Under the pieces are notes generated by a model. It was not told the DNA's origin. It did no database searches and saw nothing but the letters and a program-made list of their open reading frames with translations. From Sisyra terminalis (lineage: Eukaryota > Arthropoda > Insecta > Neuroptera > Sisyridae), in contig OY292279.1 in NCBI GenBank assembly GCA_958496175.1, positions 9,114,001 through 9,178,000 on the forward strand: a DNA stretch of 64,000 bases, given 5' to 3'. The position numbers and the translations under genes were made by a program. How positions within the stretch are numbered: position 1 is the first letter of the stretch; the number at the start of each line of letters is the position of its first letter. Of the stretch, positions 1-11,700 are shown one piece after another.

Positions 1-1844
1 AAAACAATACTTTACTGGATTGAAATGAGTACAAAACGTTTTTTTCTTGCAAAGAAACATAGTTTCGATGATAATTAAAGAATAAATCCGAAAAAAAATC
101 CAAAATATTGATAATTTTTATATTAAAAGTAATTCTTCCCCAAATGAAAGCTCTATCGCTGGCATTTTCTTTCAAACTAGCTAAACTTTGCAGACTTTTC
201 CTGTCATTTTATTAATGTGTGATGTAAAGCTTCTTTTAATGAAAATCCCAATTTTCTGCGTATTGTACTTGGACGGGTGTGATGTTTTTCTTTTTTTCTC
301 AACTAAATAATCTCAAAATTGATTTTCCATACATTTTTTTTTCGTCTTACACACTTAACTAAAAGAAAAATCAACAATTTTCTTCAATTTCAATCGTAAA
401 ACATTTTTTTTTGCTTATAATATTCAACAACTTGCCAAATAATATATTAATTTTTTTTTCTACAAATAGTACTCAAATATAAATATAACATTTTCCTCCT
501 TAAAATAGTGCCCAAAATATTTTTAAACGAATTTTGCGTTCATTTATTGATTTATTTCCATAACCACTCGATGCAATTTTTGTAAGAAATTCACACCTTA
601 ATATCAGTTTTTTTGAATTTTCCTTGGTGTTACTTCGAAAGAAAATTTATGAAATTTCAATAGTAAAACCGGTCATTTAAATCGAACAGAAACATATTTA
701 TAACACCTAAGGAAATTTAGACAAAAATTCATCAATTTTATTTGAAATTTTCAAAACTTTTTTCTAGTGTTAACTAAAAGAAATACGCAGAACAAGGATA
801 AACCTGAACGACATATAATTATAAATAATTCTCTTTAAAATTATATTAATATATATATTATTTATACTTATATACAGCAAAAAGGCATTATACATCCATT
901 TTTTTTTGTGTGTAATTATATTTTTTAGTAAAAATTTTCTTCTTTTTCTCGACCATCTCTATATATATATACTTATCTTAACAATATTAAGAAATTTAAA
1001 TACAATATACTACAAAGCTTCGTCACAAATTCTAATAAAATAGTATGGCGTTAAATACCGCAATATAGTGTTAAAAGAGTCACTGACTTATTCGATTCAA
1101 TTTGACTGAGTTTTGTATGATAAAATTGATATATCAGTTTAAATAATGGCAAGTGAACTAATTACAACGAAAAAAAATATGATAAATGAGTACTTAATTA
1201 ACTAATTTATTAATCGGATATTTGAATTTTTAGTATTGGAAATGGAAACTTTGAAATTTTGAACCGAAATTCGTGGTTTTTCATCAAATTGGCATTTTAT
1301 TCAAATCATGGATATGAAAACCATTACAAATTTTAGATTCAAAGTTTCAAAATTAAAATCGTACAGAATAAAAAAATACCAAACCAAAATTCGGTGTAGG
1401 CTCTTATAAAGCATTTTATTTTATTTTTCTTGTTAGTAGAAAAATGTTTTATTGTCTTGAAAACGTTTATTACTTTGACTAGATATAAATCTTTTTATTT
1501 CCTATACTATTATTTTCAAAAAAAAAAAAGACAAAAATACGTACATCAATCCTCTGGCAATTGGCATTGAAGTGATTACCATACCACAAACCAAAAACCG
1601 AGACAATGTACTTGAAAGCCCTTTGAATACTTCTTGACAAATATTCATCTCCTTATTATTCAAATAAATTACAAAAACCAAAAGAAAAACTTTTTATATA
1701 ATAAATATATACAGAAATACTTTTAAATTTTCATTGGTCCTGTTTTACATGCAATATGATAATTTTCTCATCTTAATATATGTGATGTTATTTATCACAT
1801 ATTCCTGATATATCAGCCCAATTCTGATACTATAGTACGGGAGT
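1..1844 (-). other. 3' UTR and downstream region of the sba-like gene
   Basis: Very AT-rich sequence with homopolymer T and A runs. Part of it is 3' UTR of the minus-strand gene; how much cannot be told. No coding region, RNA gene or recognisable transposon was seen. Confidence 0.5.
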
Positions 1845-2061
1845 TTAGTTCTTCTGGAGACGTCGGGAATGGCTACTACGTAGTCGACCGGTCGTTTCTT
1901 TTTTGGAACTTTCAATCGATGAAGACGTTGGCTTCATGTCGGCCTCGATAATTTCTTTTTTGTCACCAACGGACGACGATGGACCCTTTTCGCTCATTGA
2001 GTCCAACTCAATCATGGCTTCTTGTATCGCATTTTCCAATTGGGAGTTTAATTTACGACTT
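1845..2061 (-). CDS. sba: MBD5/6-like protein, last coding exon and stop
   Basis: The acceptor is tttattgtag and the first base A completes the codon AA|A left by the PWWP exon. The 71 residues begin SRKLNSQLENAIQEAM, an amphipathic helix of the kind that ends PWWP modules, continue with a Ser-rich acidic part, and finish with a basic tail RLRSSHSRRLQKN before a TAA stop at 1847-1845. The same frame remains open upstream to 2162, but that part lies across the acceptor and is intron. Poly(A) signals in the minus sense (TTTATT on the plus strand) occur at 1448-1453 and 1494-1499, and further on; the true 3' end cannot be fixed from sequence. Confidence 0.82.
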
Positions 2062-2239
2062 CTACAATAAACAATTATTAAATTAGATTTGATGAAGAAA
2101 TGGTGTTGAAGATCGAAAGAACTGATGAAGATGAAATGAATTGCTGCAGAATGGTACAACAAGTTTTATAATCTTAAAGATTTTTGGCAAAAATATTTAA
2201 AATTTCTGTAGAACTTCAGTAACAAACATGGTTCAATAT

Positions 2240-4151
2240 TAGTGTGGGTCAAAAAAATCGATTATTTTTTTTTTTACAAGTGACACGGAAAAATGGGTTG
2301 CTAGACACCTTAAAAAATTCTCACCAAGTATGAGCTCTTAATTTTAATAGGAAGATGCTCCGCATCGCAGTTTTGTATTTTTTTCTCAGTCCAATAGAAA
2401 AAAGTTCATACCTCATCATTTATCGATTGTACAGAAAAAATTTCTGAAAGAATTTTTTAGGAAATTTAATGCTCTACAAAAAAGGTATTCTATATTTTTT
2501 CCGTAAGCCTCACCATTTGAAAGATATTAAGGATTTCAATTTGATTATTTTAAGACAAATTTCATTGTTGTTTATGAATGTTATAACTCAACAATAAATG
2601 ACTCTTATACTATGCGCAATACAATTTTTTGTTGGAAATTAACAGCTCTATAAAAATGGTTTCTTATGTTTTGGCGATTAAATTAACCGTTCAAAAGATA
2701 TTCATCGTCAAACTTTCATGTGTACGGGTTTTACAAGTTTTTGATGAGATATTCGAAAAATTTCAATTTAATTTATACTTTTTGAGAAAATTTACAAGAA
2801 TTTTAGTTTTTATCAACTGAGAAACTTCAAAATATTTTTCAAGTTTTTTTTTTATGCTTAAATATATTTGTCTCTATTTAAAAAAAATAAATTGTACATT
2901 ATTTATCGCTTAGTTAAATATTTATTAACAAAAAAGTAAAGTTTTCATTATACATTTATTATGATATATTTTAGTATTAGAGAAAAACAATGTCCAATTA
3001 GTTATAAAAAAGTTTTTTATTTCAATTTTCAAACAAGTTTTTGTTGCAAGTTGGGTAATTTTGGACAACTTGGAATAAAAATTGAAATTGCTCTTTGTTT
3101 TTTGTTAAACATTGGTAATATTCACTTACTAATGCGACACCTTGCTCTGCCACATCATTAACAACTATTAATTGTGCGAAAAATTCTTTATTTTCATTAA
3201 AACTGTCATTAGTAGACCATAAATCAATATTTTCATCAAGAAAATCATACGGCAGATCAAAGAGCTCAAAAAGTTTCAATGACTTCTTAGAAACAAAGTC
3301 ACTGATGATTTTTTTCAGAATTGAATCGAATTTTTTTTTATCAATTATAAATCTTCTTGTTTTACAATCTGTAACTTCGCGAGTCTTAACAGCTTCGACA
3401 ATATTCTTCTTTATGTTTAATGGTACAGTATCATCAAATAGTGATAATTGAAAACTTTACTTTTTTTATTAATAAATATTTAACTAAGCGATAAATAATG
3501 TACAATTTATTTTTTTTAAATAGAGACAAATATATTTAAGCATAAAAAAAAACTTGAAAAATATTTTGAAGTTTCTCAGTTGATAAAAACTAAAATTCGT
3601 GTAAATTTTCTCAAAAATTATAAATTAAATTGAAATTTTTTGAATATCTCATCAAAAACTTTTAAAACCCGTACACATGAAAGTTTGATGATGAATATCT
3701 TTTGAACGGTTAATTTAATCGCTAAAATATAAGAAGCCATTTTTATAGAGCAGTTAATTTCCAACAAAAATTTGTATTGCGCATTGTATAAGAGTCATTT
3801 ACTGTCGAGTTATAAAATTCATAAACAAAAATGAAATTTGTCTTAAAATAATCAAAATTAAATCCTTAATATCTTTCAAACGGTGAGGCTTACGGACAAA
3901 ATATAGAATACCTTTTTTGTAGAGCATTAAATTTCCTAAAAAAATTTTCAGAAAATTTTTCTGTACAATCGATAAATGATGAGGTACGAAATTTTTTCTA
4001 TTGGACTGAGAAAAAGATACAAAACTACGATGCGGAGGATCTTCCTATTAAAATTAAGAGCTCATACTTGGTGAGAATTTTTTTAAGGTGTCTAGCAACC
4101 CATTTTTCCGCGTCACTTGTAAAAAAAAAACGATTTTTTTGATCCACACTA
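2240..4151. mobile_element. Long foldback DNA transposon with 8-bp target duplication
   Basis: The element begins TAGTGTGGGTCAAAAAAATCG and ends with the inverted TTGATCCACACTA. It is flanked by a perfect 8-bp direct repeat TTCAATAT (2232-2239 and 4152-4159). The two ends form inverted arms of about 700 bp (2240-2947 and 3449-4151), around a ~500-bp centre that holds a coding remnant on the minus strand. An 8-bp duplication fits hAT or P-like superfamilies; the superfamily is not settled. It sits in the last intron of the sba-like gene. A relative with the same arms lies at 20594-21969, and a truncated end at 45980-46395. Confidence 0.85.
3022..3450 (-). pseudogene. Transposon-encoded protein C-terminus inside foldback element
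   Basis: The minus strand has an open frame of about 140 codons ending in TGA at 3022. It reads LFDDTVPLNIKKNIVEAVK, later FDLPYDFLDENIDLWS, then VVNDVAEQGVALVSEYYQ and NKEQFQFLFQVVQ. I have the impression of a repeated, poorly named insect/aphid protein family whose end has the form VNDxAERGVxLI..Q.QxLLQVV, which would make this the tail of the element's own protein. No catalytic motif is visible. The start has been lost, so it is a relic. A second partial copy lies at 21051-21180 in the related element, on the plus strand. Confidence 0.5.
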
Positions 4152-4159
4152 TTCAATAT

Positions 4160-4716
4160 ACGATCTAGTTGAAGAAAAATTCTTTTGGTAACTATGAAAA
4201 ACTTCAACATTATTAAACAGAGGTTCCACTTCTTGTGCCAAAAAAAAAATTTAATCTTTAGCCTTTCTTATCTAAAATTACACCAAGAATTAAAATTTTA
4301 GACTACCAATTCTAATTTGGCGTTCCTAAGGAGAAAATTGTAGATGAAAATCGGTTGTTTTCTTTGGAAAGAACCAAAGAAGGGCGAAGCCCAAATAATT
4401 TAGATGTTTTTTTTCGATAGCCGAAACAACTAATCTGTAATATTGTTGGCCTATCAGCATTGATCAAATGAAGGCTTCTTATGACATATAAATCAAAAAA
4501 TTGTTAACTTTTAAGATTAAAAATCTTCTTGTACCACAAAAATTAATCAAGAGGAACTTCACTTAAAATTCAGCCTTGTTAATTGCTTTTAATAATCAAA
4601 AAAATAATGGCATTCATTCAACTGTATTAAGACAATATTTAGGCGGTGATATGGTGTTGATATGGGGATGTGTTAGATGATTCGTTGGACATGGGAAGAG
4701 AAACAGGAGGACTCAC
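4160..4716. other. Intron sequence between foldback element and PWWP exon
   Basis: AT-rich intron. Nothing recognisable was seen apart from the splice donor of the PWWP exon at its right end. Confidence 0.5.
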
Positions 4717-4996
4717 TTCCGACATTTCTTGCGGGCTCGATGGTGTGCATCCAGCCCCTGAGTTAAGGTCTGAAGGGTGGTCGGGTCGACAGCCGTTGCG
4801 ACTTTATCACCACCGAACCAACGGACCCACACGCGGCCATCGCCCAAATCGGGTCCATCGACCAATTTTCCGGGCCACGCTGGGCACCCGTGCGCCGCAC
4901 CCCAAACCAGGTCGCCCCGATTCAAACTCACCGGACTACACGGCCCACTGCTGCGACTTTCTGCGGACCAAGTCGGATCATCAATGCTTTTCCTTT
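4717..4996 (-). CDS. sba: MBD5/6-like protein, PWWP-domain exon
   Basis: The exon encodes a PWWP domain, a Tudor-family fold that binds nucleosomes and methyl-lysine. Visible landmarks are NRGDLVWG, then the signature core CPAWPGKLV (Pro-Ala-Trp-Pro in place of Pro-Trp-Trp-Pro), then RVWVRWFGGDKVA, the strand that closes the aromatic pocket. A helical tail (TTLQTLTQGLDAHHRARKKCR) follows. MBD5 carries a PWWP domain near its C-terminus, so the pairing with the upstream MBD supports the family call. The donor is CGGAA|gtgagt. The acceptor is placed at tttaaag|AAAGG because it gives a continuous phase (2 + 92 codons + 2); an acceptor a few bases later is possible. Local base composition is richer in GC than the surrounding intron. 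Confidence 0.88.
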
Positions 4997-6090
4997 CTTT
5001 AAATTCCGACACCGAAAGAATAGAAAGAGAAAGTTTTTTTTTTCACACATTTTTTTTTTCTTTAAATTTCCTTGTAAATTAAGCGAGAAAACGTTTTGGG
5101 TGCCACACTGCTGCATTGTTCCATTTTGGCTTAGTTTTATGTTAAAAACATAAACAAATGCAGAAGACTCATGCAATGTTGATAAAGTGTGTATGTAGTT
5201 ATTAAATTATATAATTATATCCTCTAGTTCTGTACATTAAATTATTGTTGCATTTGCGATCATATATGAATTACAGTAGTAATTGTAATGGCCTGAAATG
5301 AAAAGCTGCAAAGTAGGAACACACACCAATGAATGGAAGCGATTGAGGAATCAGTATATACAAAATAGAATGATTGCCAATGTAATTCGTGAGAATTTCC
5401 CGTAGATATTTTCCAACATAAAAATCACTTTATACAATGTGTAAATAAAGAAGAAAAAGCTTCAATTAAGCTCTCTTTCAGTCGTAAAACAACAAAACTT
5501 TATTGAAAATCACGAAAAGAAAACTTCTCAATTTCATTAAATCTTGATCTTTTTTTGATCCCAATTTTCTTTTTGTAATTCTCCATAAAATCTTTTCTCC
5601 TCTCCTTGTGAATTGTTTGTTAAATGTTAATACTGTACAACTTTCATGGTTGATTATCTTCAAATCCATTTGATCAATAAACAAGACGTGTGAATCTCAA
5701 GGCTGAATTAGGTAAGTTTTCTTAGCAAATTAAGCTTCAAAATACAGAAAATTAAAGGAAAACTAAAAGATGATTACAAAATTTATAGTTTTCAATTGAA
5801 ATCTTTATGAAATTTTTGTGCAATTATATAAAAATAGATAGAAAAGAAAGCAAATATACATGCAATAAATAAAATGTAAAAAAAGTAAGTTAAGAATTCA
5901 GTACAGCTTAGATCCTGAGTCTTAGATATAAGGATAAAAATATTGCATTATTTTACTCAAAATATCAACTTTTACTAATAAAATGATTTATTTTTCAACA
6001 AGAGAAAGGAAGACGTACGTAATAAGTAATATAATAATTAAATTGTGGGCAATAAGGACGAAGTTTCTTGTGGAATCTTATTTATTTTAT
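4997..6090. other. Intron sequence, no feature seen
   Basis: Intron between the PWWP exon and the preceding exon. It starts (in gene sense, ends) with the pyrimidine-rich tract of the PWWP acceptor. The rest is unremarkable AT-rich sequence. Confidence 0.5.
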
Positions 6091-6093
6091 CGC

Positions 6094-6130
6094 AAACGTT
6101 TCGTCAGTTATTCCTGACTTCTTCAGGGCT
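6094..6130 (-). ncRNA. Hammerhead-ribozyme-like core (solo)
   Basis: Minus strand reads CTGAAGA, A, then GTCAG-GAATAA-CTGAC (5-bp stem II), then GAAAC. This is the conserved half of a hammerhead ribozyme (CUGANGA, stem II, GAAA). Stem III and the cleavage base cannot be assigned with confidence. Such motifs are known in the terminal repeats of Penelope-like retroelements, so this is probably a relic of one. Confidence 0.5.
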
Positions 6131-6490
6131 CAAAATTTAAAAATTACTCCACAAATGTCATAAAAATAAGCTGTAAAATGACCCAACTGATAGAACAACA
6201 GACCAACAAATTGGGGAACCTTGCATACCATTTGAGAAACACTAAATACACTAAATAGACCCAGATGCACCATTTTTTTTGGAAATTGTTAATCGATTAA
6301 GTGAGGAAAAACCAATTAATAGTTCAAAAAAATTTATATTTCTACACTAAATTTCAATCATTGTAAAAGATTTCAATCATGAACATAGAGTTAAAGCGAT
6401 TTAAACAATCTTACTATTTGGGTTTAAATACATTTATCATAATCAAAATACATTTTTTTCGCTGACTTTGAACAGTTATACTGTGTATAC

Positions 6491-8122
6491 TAGGGTGATT
6501 TTTTTTTGCCTTTTTTTGACTTTTTTTGGTCCCATCGTGAAATTTTGTTGGAAATACCAAAAAAAAATTCTCTGAAAGTTTGAGCCCTTAATTAATTTTA
6601 AGTCCTCGACCAAGACGTGTAAAGAACAGTGAAAATACACGGAAACTCTGATTTTTTATTTTTAAATTTCTATATCTCAGCAGCATTTCATGGGATCGCT
6701 TTTATCGAAGATGGTTTTTTCTCAGAATTAAACGCTCTACAAAAGTGCCCATTGCGACAAAGTCGTAACTCACACCGGTGAGGTAGTACGGGCCACTGAA
6801 CCTGATTTTTCCATAAAATTCAAGGCTTAATATCTCGTTTAATATTGATCTTCGCGATTTGGTCTACAGGAACTTTTTTGTAGGAAATCAAATTCTCTAC
6901 AAGTTTTTCATTTATAATTTTTCCGTAGCTCTTGTTATTTACGAGATAAATGCAAAAAAAAACGCGAATTTTATGGAAAAATCAGGTTCAGTGGCCCGTA
7001 CTATCTCACCGGTGTGAGTTACGACTTTGTCGCAATGGACACTTTTGTAGAGCGTTTAATTCTGAGAAAAAACCATCTTCGGTAAAAGCGATCCCATGAA
7101 ATGCCGCTGAGATATAGAAATTTAAAAATAAAAAATCAGAGTTTCCGTGTATTTTCAATGGGAAATCTTTACAAATCTTTTCAAAGATGTCCAATCAAAA
7201 TACATCTGTATGGCCTAAATTTTCAAAAAATTTCTTCAAAGAAGACTTCAAGAAACTTTTTTTCTGACTTTCCAAAACGTTAAAATCAGAGCTTTTTAAG
7301 AAGTCCACGAAAACTCATTTTCTTTTAAGGCCAGAATGTTCAATTATGACGTTTTTATGGCCATATTTTTCAAAAATCTTCTTAAAAGAGGGCTTCAAGA
7401 AGCATTTTCTCTGACTTTGCACAAGCTCCTTTTTTTCGAAGCCAGAAAGCGCTTTTTCTTCTGCCTTCTGCCAAAACTTTTCTAGGTGCTTTTTCTTTAA
7501 ATTTAGAAAAAGGAGCTTTTTGAGAGTCCTTCAAGAAGGAGTGTTTTGATCTTTAGGTTGCGCTTTTTTTGTAAGACATAAAGGTGTAAGACATAAAATC
7601 TTTTATAAGATTTTCTTGAAAACTCTTAAGGATATTATATTACTTAGTGAGGACTTATAACCTGTGAAAAATATCAAAAACTTTTACATAGATAAGTTAT
7701 AGGAAAAAAAGTGCTCTAAAAAAAATGTCCTATAAAATTTTCTCATAAAATTTATGGTTGCGTCAAAAAATTGAAAAAAATATTAAAATTTCTCTTTAGT
7801 TCAACTTTGACCTCGAATAACTTTTGAAGGAATAAATATATCAAAAATTTATAAGAAACCTTTTTTGTAGATCGTTAAATTTTCTACAAGAGTATACCTT
7901 AGTCATTCCGAAATATTGCCACCAACGTGAGCTATAAAATTCCAAAGTGCAAGAGAATATTGTTCCCATGTTATTTAAATGGAAAATCGAAATTTGCGAT
8001 GCGGCACCTCTTAATATTAATATTAAGAGCTTAAACTTTCACAGGATTTTTTTTTGTCATTCCCAACAATATTTTCGATATAATTAAGAAAAAAAAATAA
8101 TAATTTTTTTTGAATCAGTCTA
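6491..8122. mobile_element. TIR element (TAGGGTGATT family) containing a large palindrome
   Basis: Left end TAGGGTGATT and right end AATCAGTCTA are imperfect inverted repeats. The right part (7658-8122) matches the right part of the element at 24848-25580 at high identity. The flanking octamers (GTGTATAC and ATATATAT) agree at 5 of 8 positions with only transitions, so a decayed duplication is possible but unproven. A 193-bp inverted pair lies inside. Confidence 0.55.
6629..7158. repeat. Near-perfect inverted repeat, 193-bp arms
   Basis: Arms 6629-6821 and 6966-7158 are reverse complements with few differences around a 144-bp spacer. The landmark CACCGGTG lies in both arms (about 6774 and 7004). 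In the gene's transcript this would fold into a long intronic hairpin. Confidence 0.85.
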
Positions 8123-8375
8123 ATATATATGTGGTAATAAGAGGTAAACGTATGTTATATATATGCACATATGTCGGCAAAGACAAAGAATTAAACTGTA
8201 CTGTTCTTCGATGAAAACTTAAAAACCATAAAGAAATAGTAAAACGAAACCTTTATGATCTGTTGTAAAGAAAAAAATCCAAATGAAAAATTCAAGAAAA
8301 AGCATGAAACGAGCAAAAGCAAATATCAACATGCAAAAAAAGAAGAAAACCCCACACCCATATTGAAAACCTCAC

Positions 8376-8736
8376 CATCAGTGTCTTCATCTTGGAGGGA
8401 CGTGTGCAAGTGCCGCGTTTCTAGCACAGCAAGTGCATCACTATGTTTCCGTTTAATGATCTTCTGCGAACTAATAATGGCCTCTTGCGGTTTCATCAAC
8501 TCATTCATCACGGACATTGTCGACTCCACGTACGTCGGCGTCACCGATTTCCTCACTTGATTTTGCAACAAATGGGTGTTCGACGTCATAATCATAAAAT
8601 CGGTGCAATCGGCCGATTTCGGAGTGGCACTTCCCGTAGAACTACTCCGACTCCAATCACCAGGATCGTGAGATCCGGTAACGGTTTGGATATCTGTTAC
8701 GTCCGGTTCGCTGCTTGAAATACAATGAACCATAGC
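8376..8736 (-). CDS. sba: MBD5/6-like protein, exon before the PWWP domain
   Basis: The acceptor cttttccag|GCTATG enters in phase 0 after the large exon and the chosen donor is GATG|gtgagg. It encodes about 120 residues: a Ser/Asp-rich start (HCISSSEPDVTDIQTV), a middle (SADCTDFMIMTSNTH), then a charged helical part (MSVMNELMKPQEAIISSQK, IIKRKHSDALAVLE). No named domain is recognised. The 3' border is the least certain of the gene: the open frame continues to 8326, but only the gtgagg donor leaves the one-base phase that fits the best acceptor of the PWWP exon. The acceptor start repeats the six bases GCTATG that also end the previous exon, so the junction reads HAM-AMVH. Confidence 0.75.
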
Positions 8737-8792
8737 CTGGAAAAGAAACATAATAGTAAAATAGATCCCAAGTGCTAAAACTTTAAACTTAC

Positions 8793-11700
8793 CATAGCAT
8801 GAGTTATCTGACGATGATCCCGGGAAATCGTTGGAGGTGATGGAGAGGCATCTCCATGCGTTGTGGTATCAGCTCCAGGTGCCAAAGGACTATGGGTAGT
8901 CGTATCCGGCGGACTTCCGGCTCCGGCACTAACGGTCGCCACCGAAGGTCCTTGTCCCACTGCAGTTTGCGTCGAAACCGAATGCCGTTGCATCAACAAC
9001 GCTGCATTCATATTCTGCTGCGACTGCTGCATCATAGCCATCGCACTATTCTGTTGCTTATCATTCATCTGCCCACTACTGATAACAAAATTTGGATCTA
9101 CATTCAATGTGGTCGGCCCGGACATGTTCTGCGTAGGCGCCGCCGATCCATTATTCATCGAATTATTGGTCTGAAAATTTTGAATCGTTTGCTGGTTATT
9201 CGACAACATCGTGGTTTGTTGTTGCACAATCGTAGTATTTTGTTGCACAAACGTTGTATTTTGTTGATTCGATGCAGTCGAAACGATTGCCGGTGCATTA
9301 TTTTGACAAGGAACCATCAAAGTTTGACCCATTTGTCCACATTGGATGAATTCGTGTTGCGTGTGTTGCACAGAAGATGCAGGCCGCACGGTAACTTGTT
9401 GGGACGGACTAACACTTGCCACCAAAGGACTAAGTTGTCCATTAAATTGGGCACCGTTTACAACAAATTGGCCACCATTCGGTGAAAGAAATTGCGCTCC
9501 AGGACTGTGCTGCTGTTGAATGATTTTTCCCTGAGACGTTCCCGGTGAACGAATAACCATTCCTGCTGGCCCAGCCGTTAGAATACTTTGATTCCCATTA
9601 GTCCCGAAAACGGTGTTTCCCGTATTCTGAACCGGAGTGAGTACATTTTGGCCATTAACATTCTGCAATTGCAGTTGCATACCAACCGAAGAATCAGGTA
9701 AGAGAGTGGCATTTCCTGAACCATCTGTCGTCATAACCATTCCACCAAGTCCTGGCACAATAAACTGTTGAATCGTCGGGAAATTTTGAACCATTCCCGT
9801 GGTTCCATTCAACAAATTAACCGGTTGAAGTAAATTGATTTGTTGTGTCGATTGCGATCCGGTAATCAATTGTTGTGGACTAAAAGCCGTCGAAGTTGGT
9901 TGACCATTCATGACGATTTGTGGAGGACCTCCACCTTTTCCTGGTACAATGGTCAACGATTGCAACACTGATCCCGAATTCACTCCTTGCGGACTATGAG
10001 TCATTTGGAAGCTCTGCGTCTGGAATCCTTGCTGTTGAGGAATCACAACGCCAGCGTTTTGTTGCGCGGCCACTTGCAGCATAGACGCCACCGTTTGAGA
10101 TCCCAACTTCCGTTTTTTACCTTTCCGCTTACCACTATCGGGTGAGATAAGCGTCGGTTGACGATTAATGAATTGAGTTTGGTTGCGCGATTGGTCCGAA
10201 TTGGAGTCAATTTGAATTTGTTGTTGTATAACATTTCCGGTTACGATTTGCGGAATTTGCATGTTTTGGGACATGGTCATACCATCGACGGTCATAACAC
10301 CGGGTTGAATTACAAACGGAGTTGGTAAGGCATTGACCAGCACTGTTTGTTGTCCAAGAACTTGTTGGGCAACTCCCACATTGGGTATTACTTGCGTAAC
10401 TGCAGCGGTTACATTAGTAACTAGAGGCGATACAGAAATGGGCGGCATACCGCCAGAATTAGGCACAATTTTCGGAGGTGGAGGCGGCATTATTGTTCCT
10501 TGACCATTGTTTGTCATTATGATTTGACCTCCGGAAGATACTAAAATGTGTCCGGGAGGAATATGCGTTCCTTGTGGGGATTGTTTAACGATACTCGGTG
10601 AAATTTGTTGATTATTCGCAATACTTATTGTATTAATTGTAGTCTGTTGCGATTGTGTAGGAGCTTGAATGTTACTAACAACACTCTGAACCATCTCCAA
10701 CGGCGTTTTGGAAGTTTGTATTTGCATGATTTGATTTTGCGATTGGTTCGTTTGATTATTCGAATGTGGAAGGCTTAAAGTGGCACCCAATGCAGGAGTG
10801 TTGATCGAAACTGTAGCAGTTTGCGCACGTCCTGCTAATACCGACGTGATTGTATTACTTCCAAAAGTTCTTCCACTAGCCATTGTTGTAACAGTTCGTG
10901 GTTGCAATGCAACCGGTAGATCTAAAGGAGCTCCAGCTGCATGCGGATGTGGACAGTAGCCTTCAATTTTCGGTTGATTTGAAACATTTTGTTGAACATT
11001 TTGCATAGTGTGCATATTTGTAAAGGTTTGGTTTGGTTCAACGTTTGGAGAAGGTGTATGAGAATTGTCACGACTTATTGAAGTATTCGACGAGTATACG
11101 TTTGGTGAATTGTGGCTGGGTACCACAAAATGCGATGAGGACGATACAAAAGTATTGGGGGTGTTGGCCGAACGGGATGATGATGCCGATGGAGAAGATT
11201 CCGCTTGGGGATTGTATACTTCCATGGGTGAACCATTACTTGTGCTAATAGTTCCTCCTTGAATTGGTCTCAAATCTGGCGATTGTTGGTGTCCAACATT
11301 AACAAATCGATCGGAATATGTCGAAGACGTAACAGGACTATCTTCTCTTGATGGCGTTCCCGGTTGGCTATTTGGTCGTGAAAATTGCCGTTGATTGTTG
11401 ATTAGATTCTTTGAGTACGGCGATGCACAGTTGTCGATTTGCGAGGTCGTTACACAACCTTGACATTGTGCATCGTTTTGATTCGATGTGACTTCATTAG
11501 ATTTGGACATCGTTTTGTTGGATTGCGGTCGTGACGAATAACACTGCATTGGTTTCGTTTGATTATGCATGACGTTACTGGGAAGTGGAATGCCAGTGGG
11601 TGGCGTCGACGACTGAATCGGATTCCCTTGCATTCCTGCATGTTGTTGAGGCGGCGTTCCCGGACTGTGACACATAAATCCCGATCCATTATTAATACCC

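Noticed and set aside
8856..9485. 209-codon plus-strand frame
   Set aside because: It is the antisense of the large Gln-rich exon; the His/Arg/Leu-rich composition is what reversed Gln/Asn codons give.
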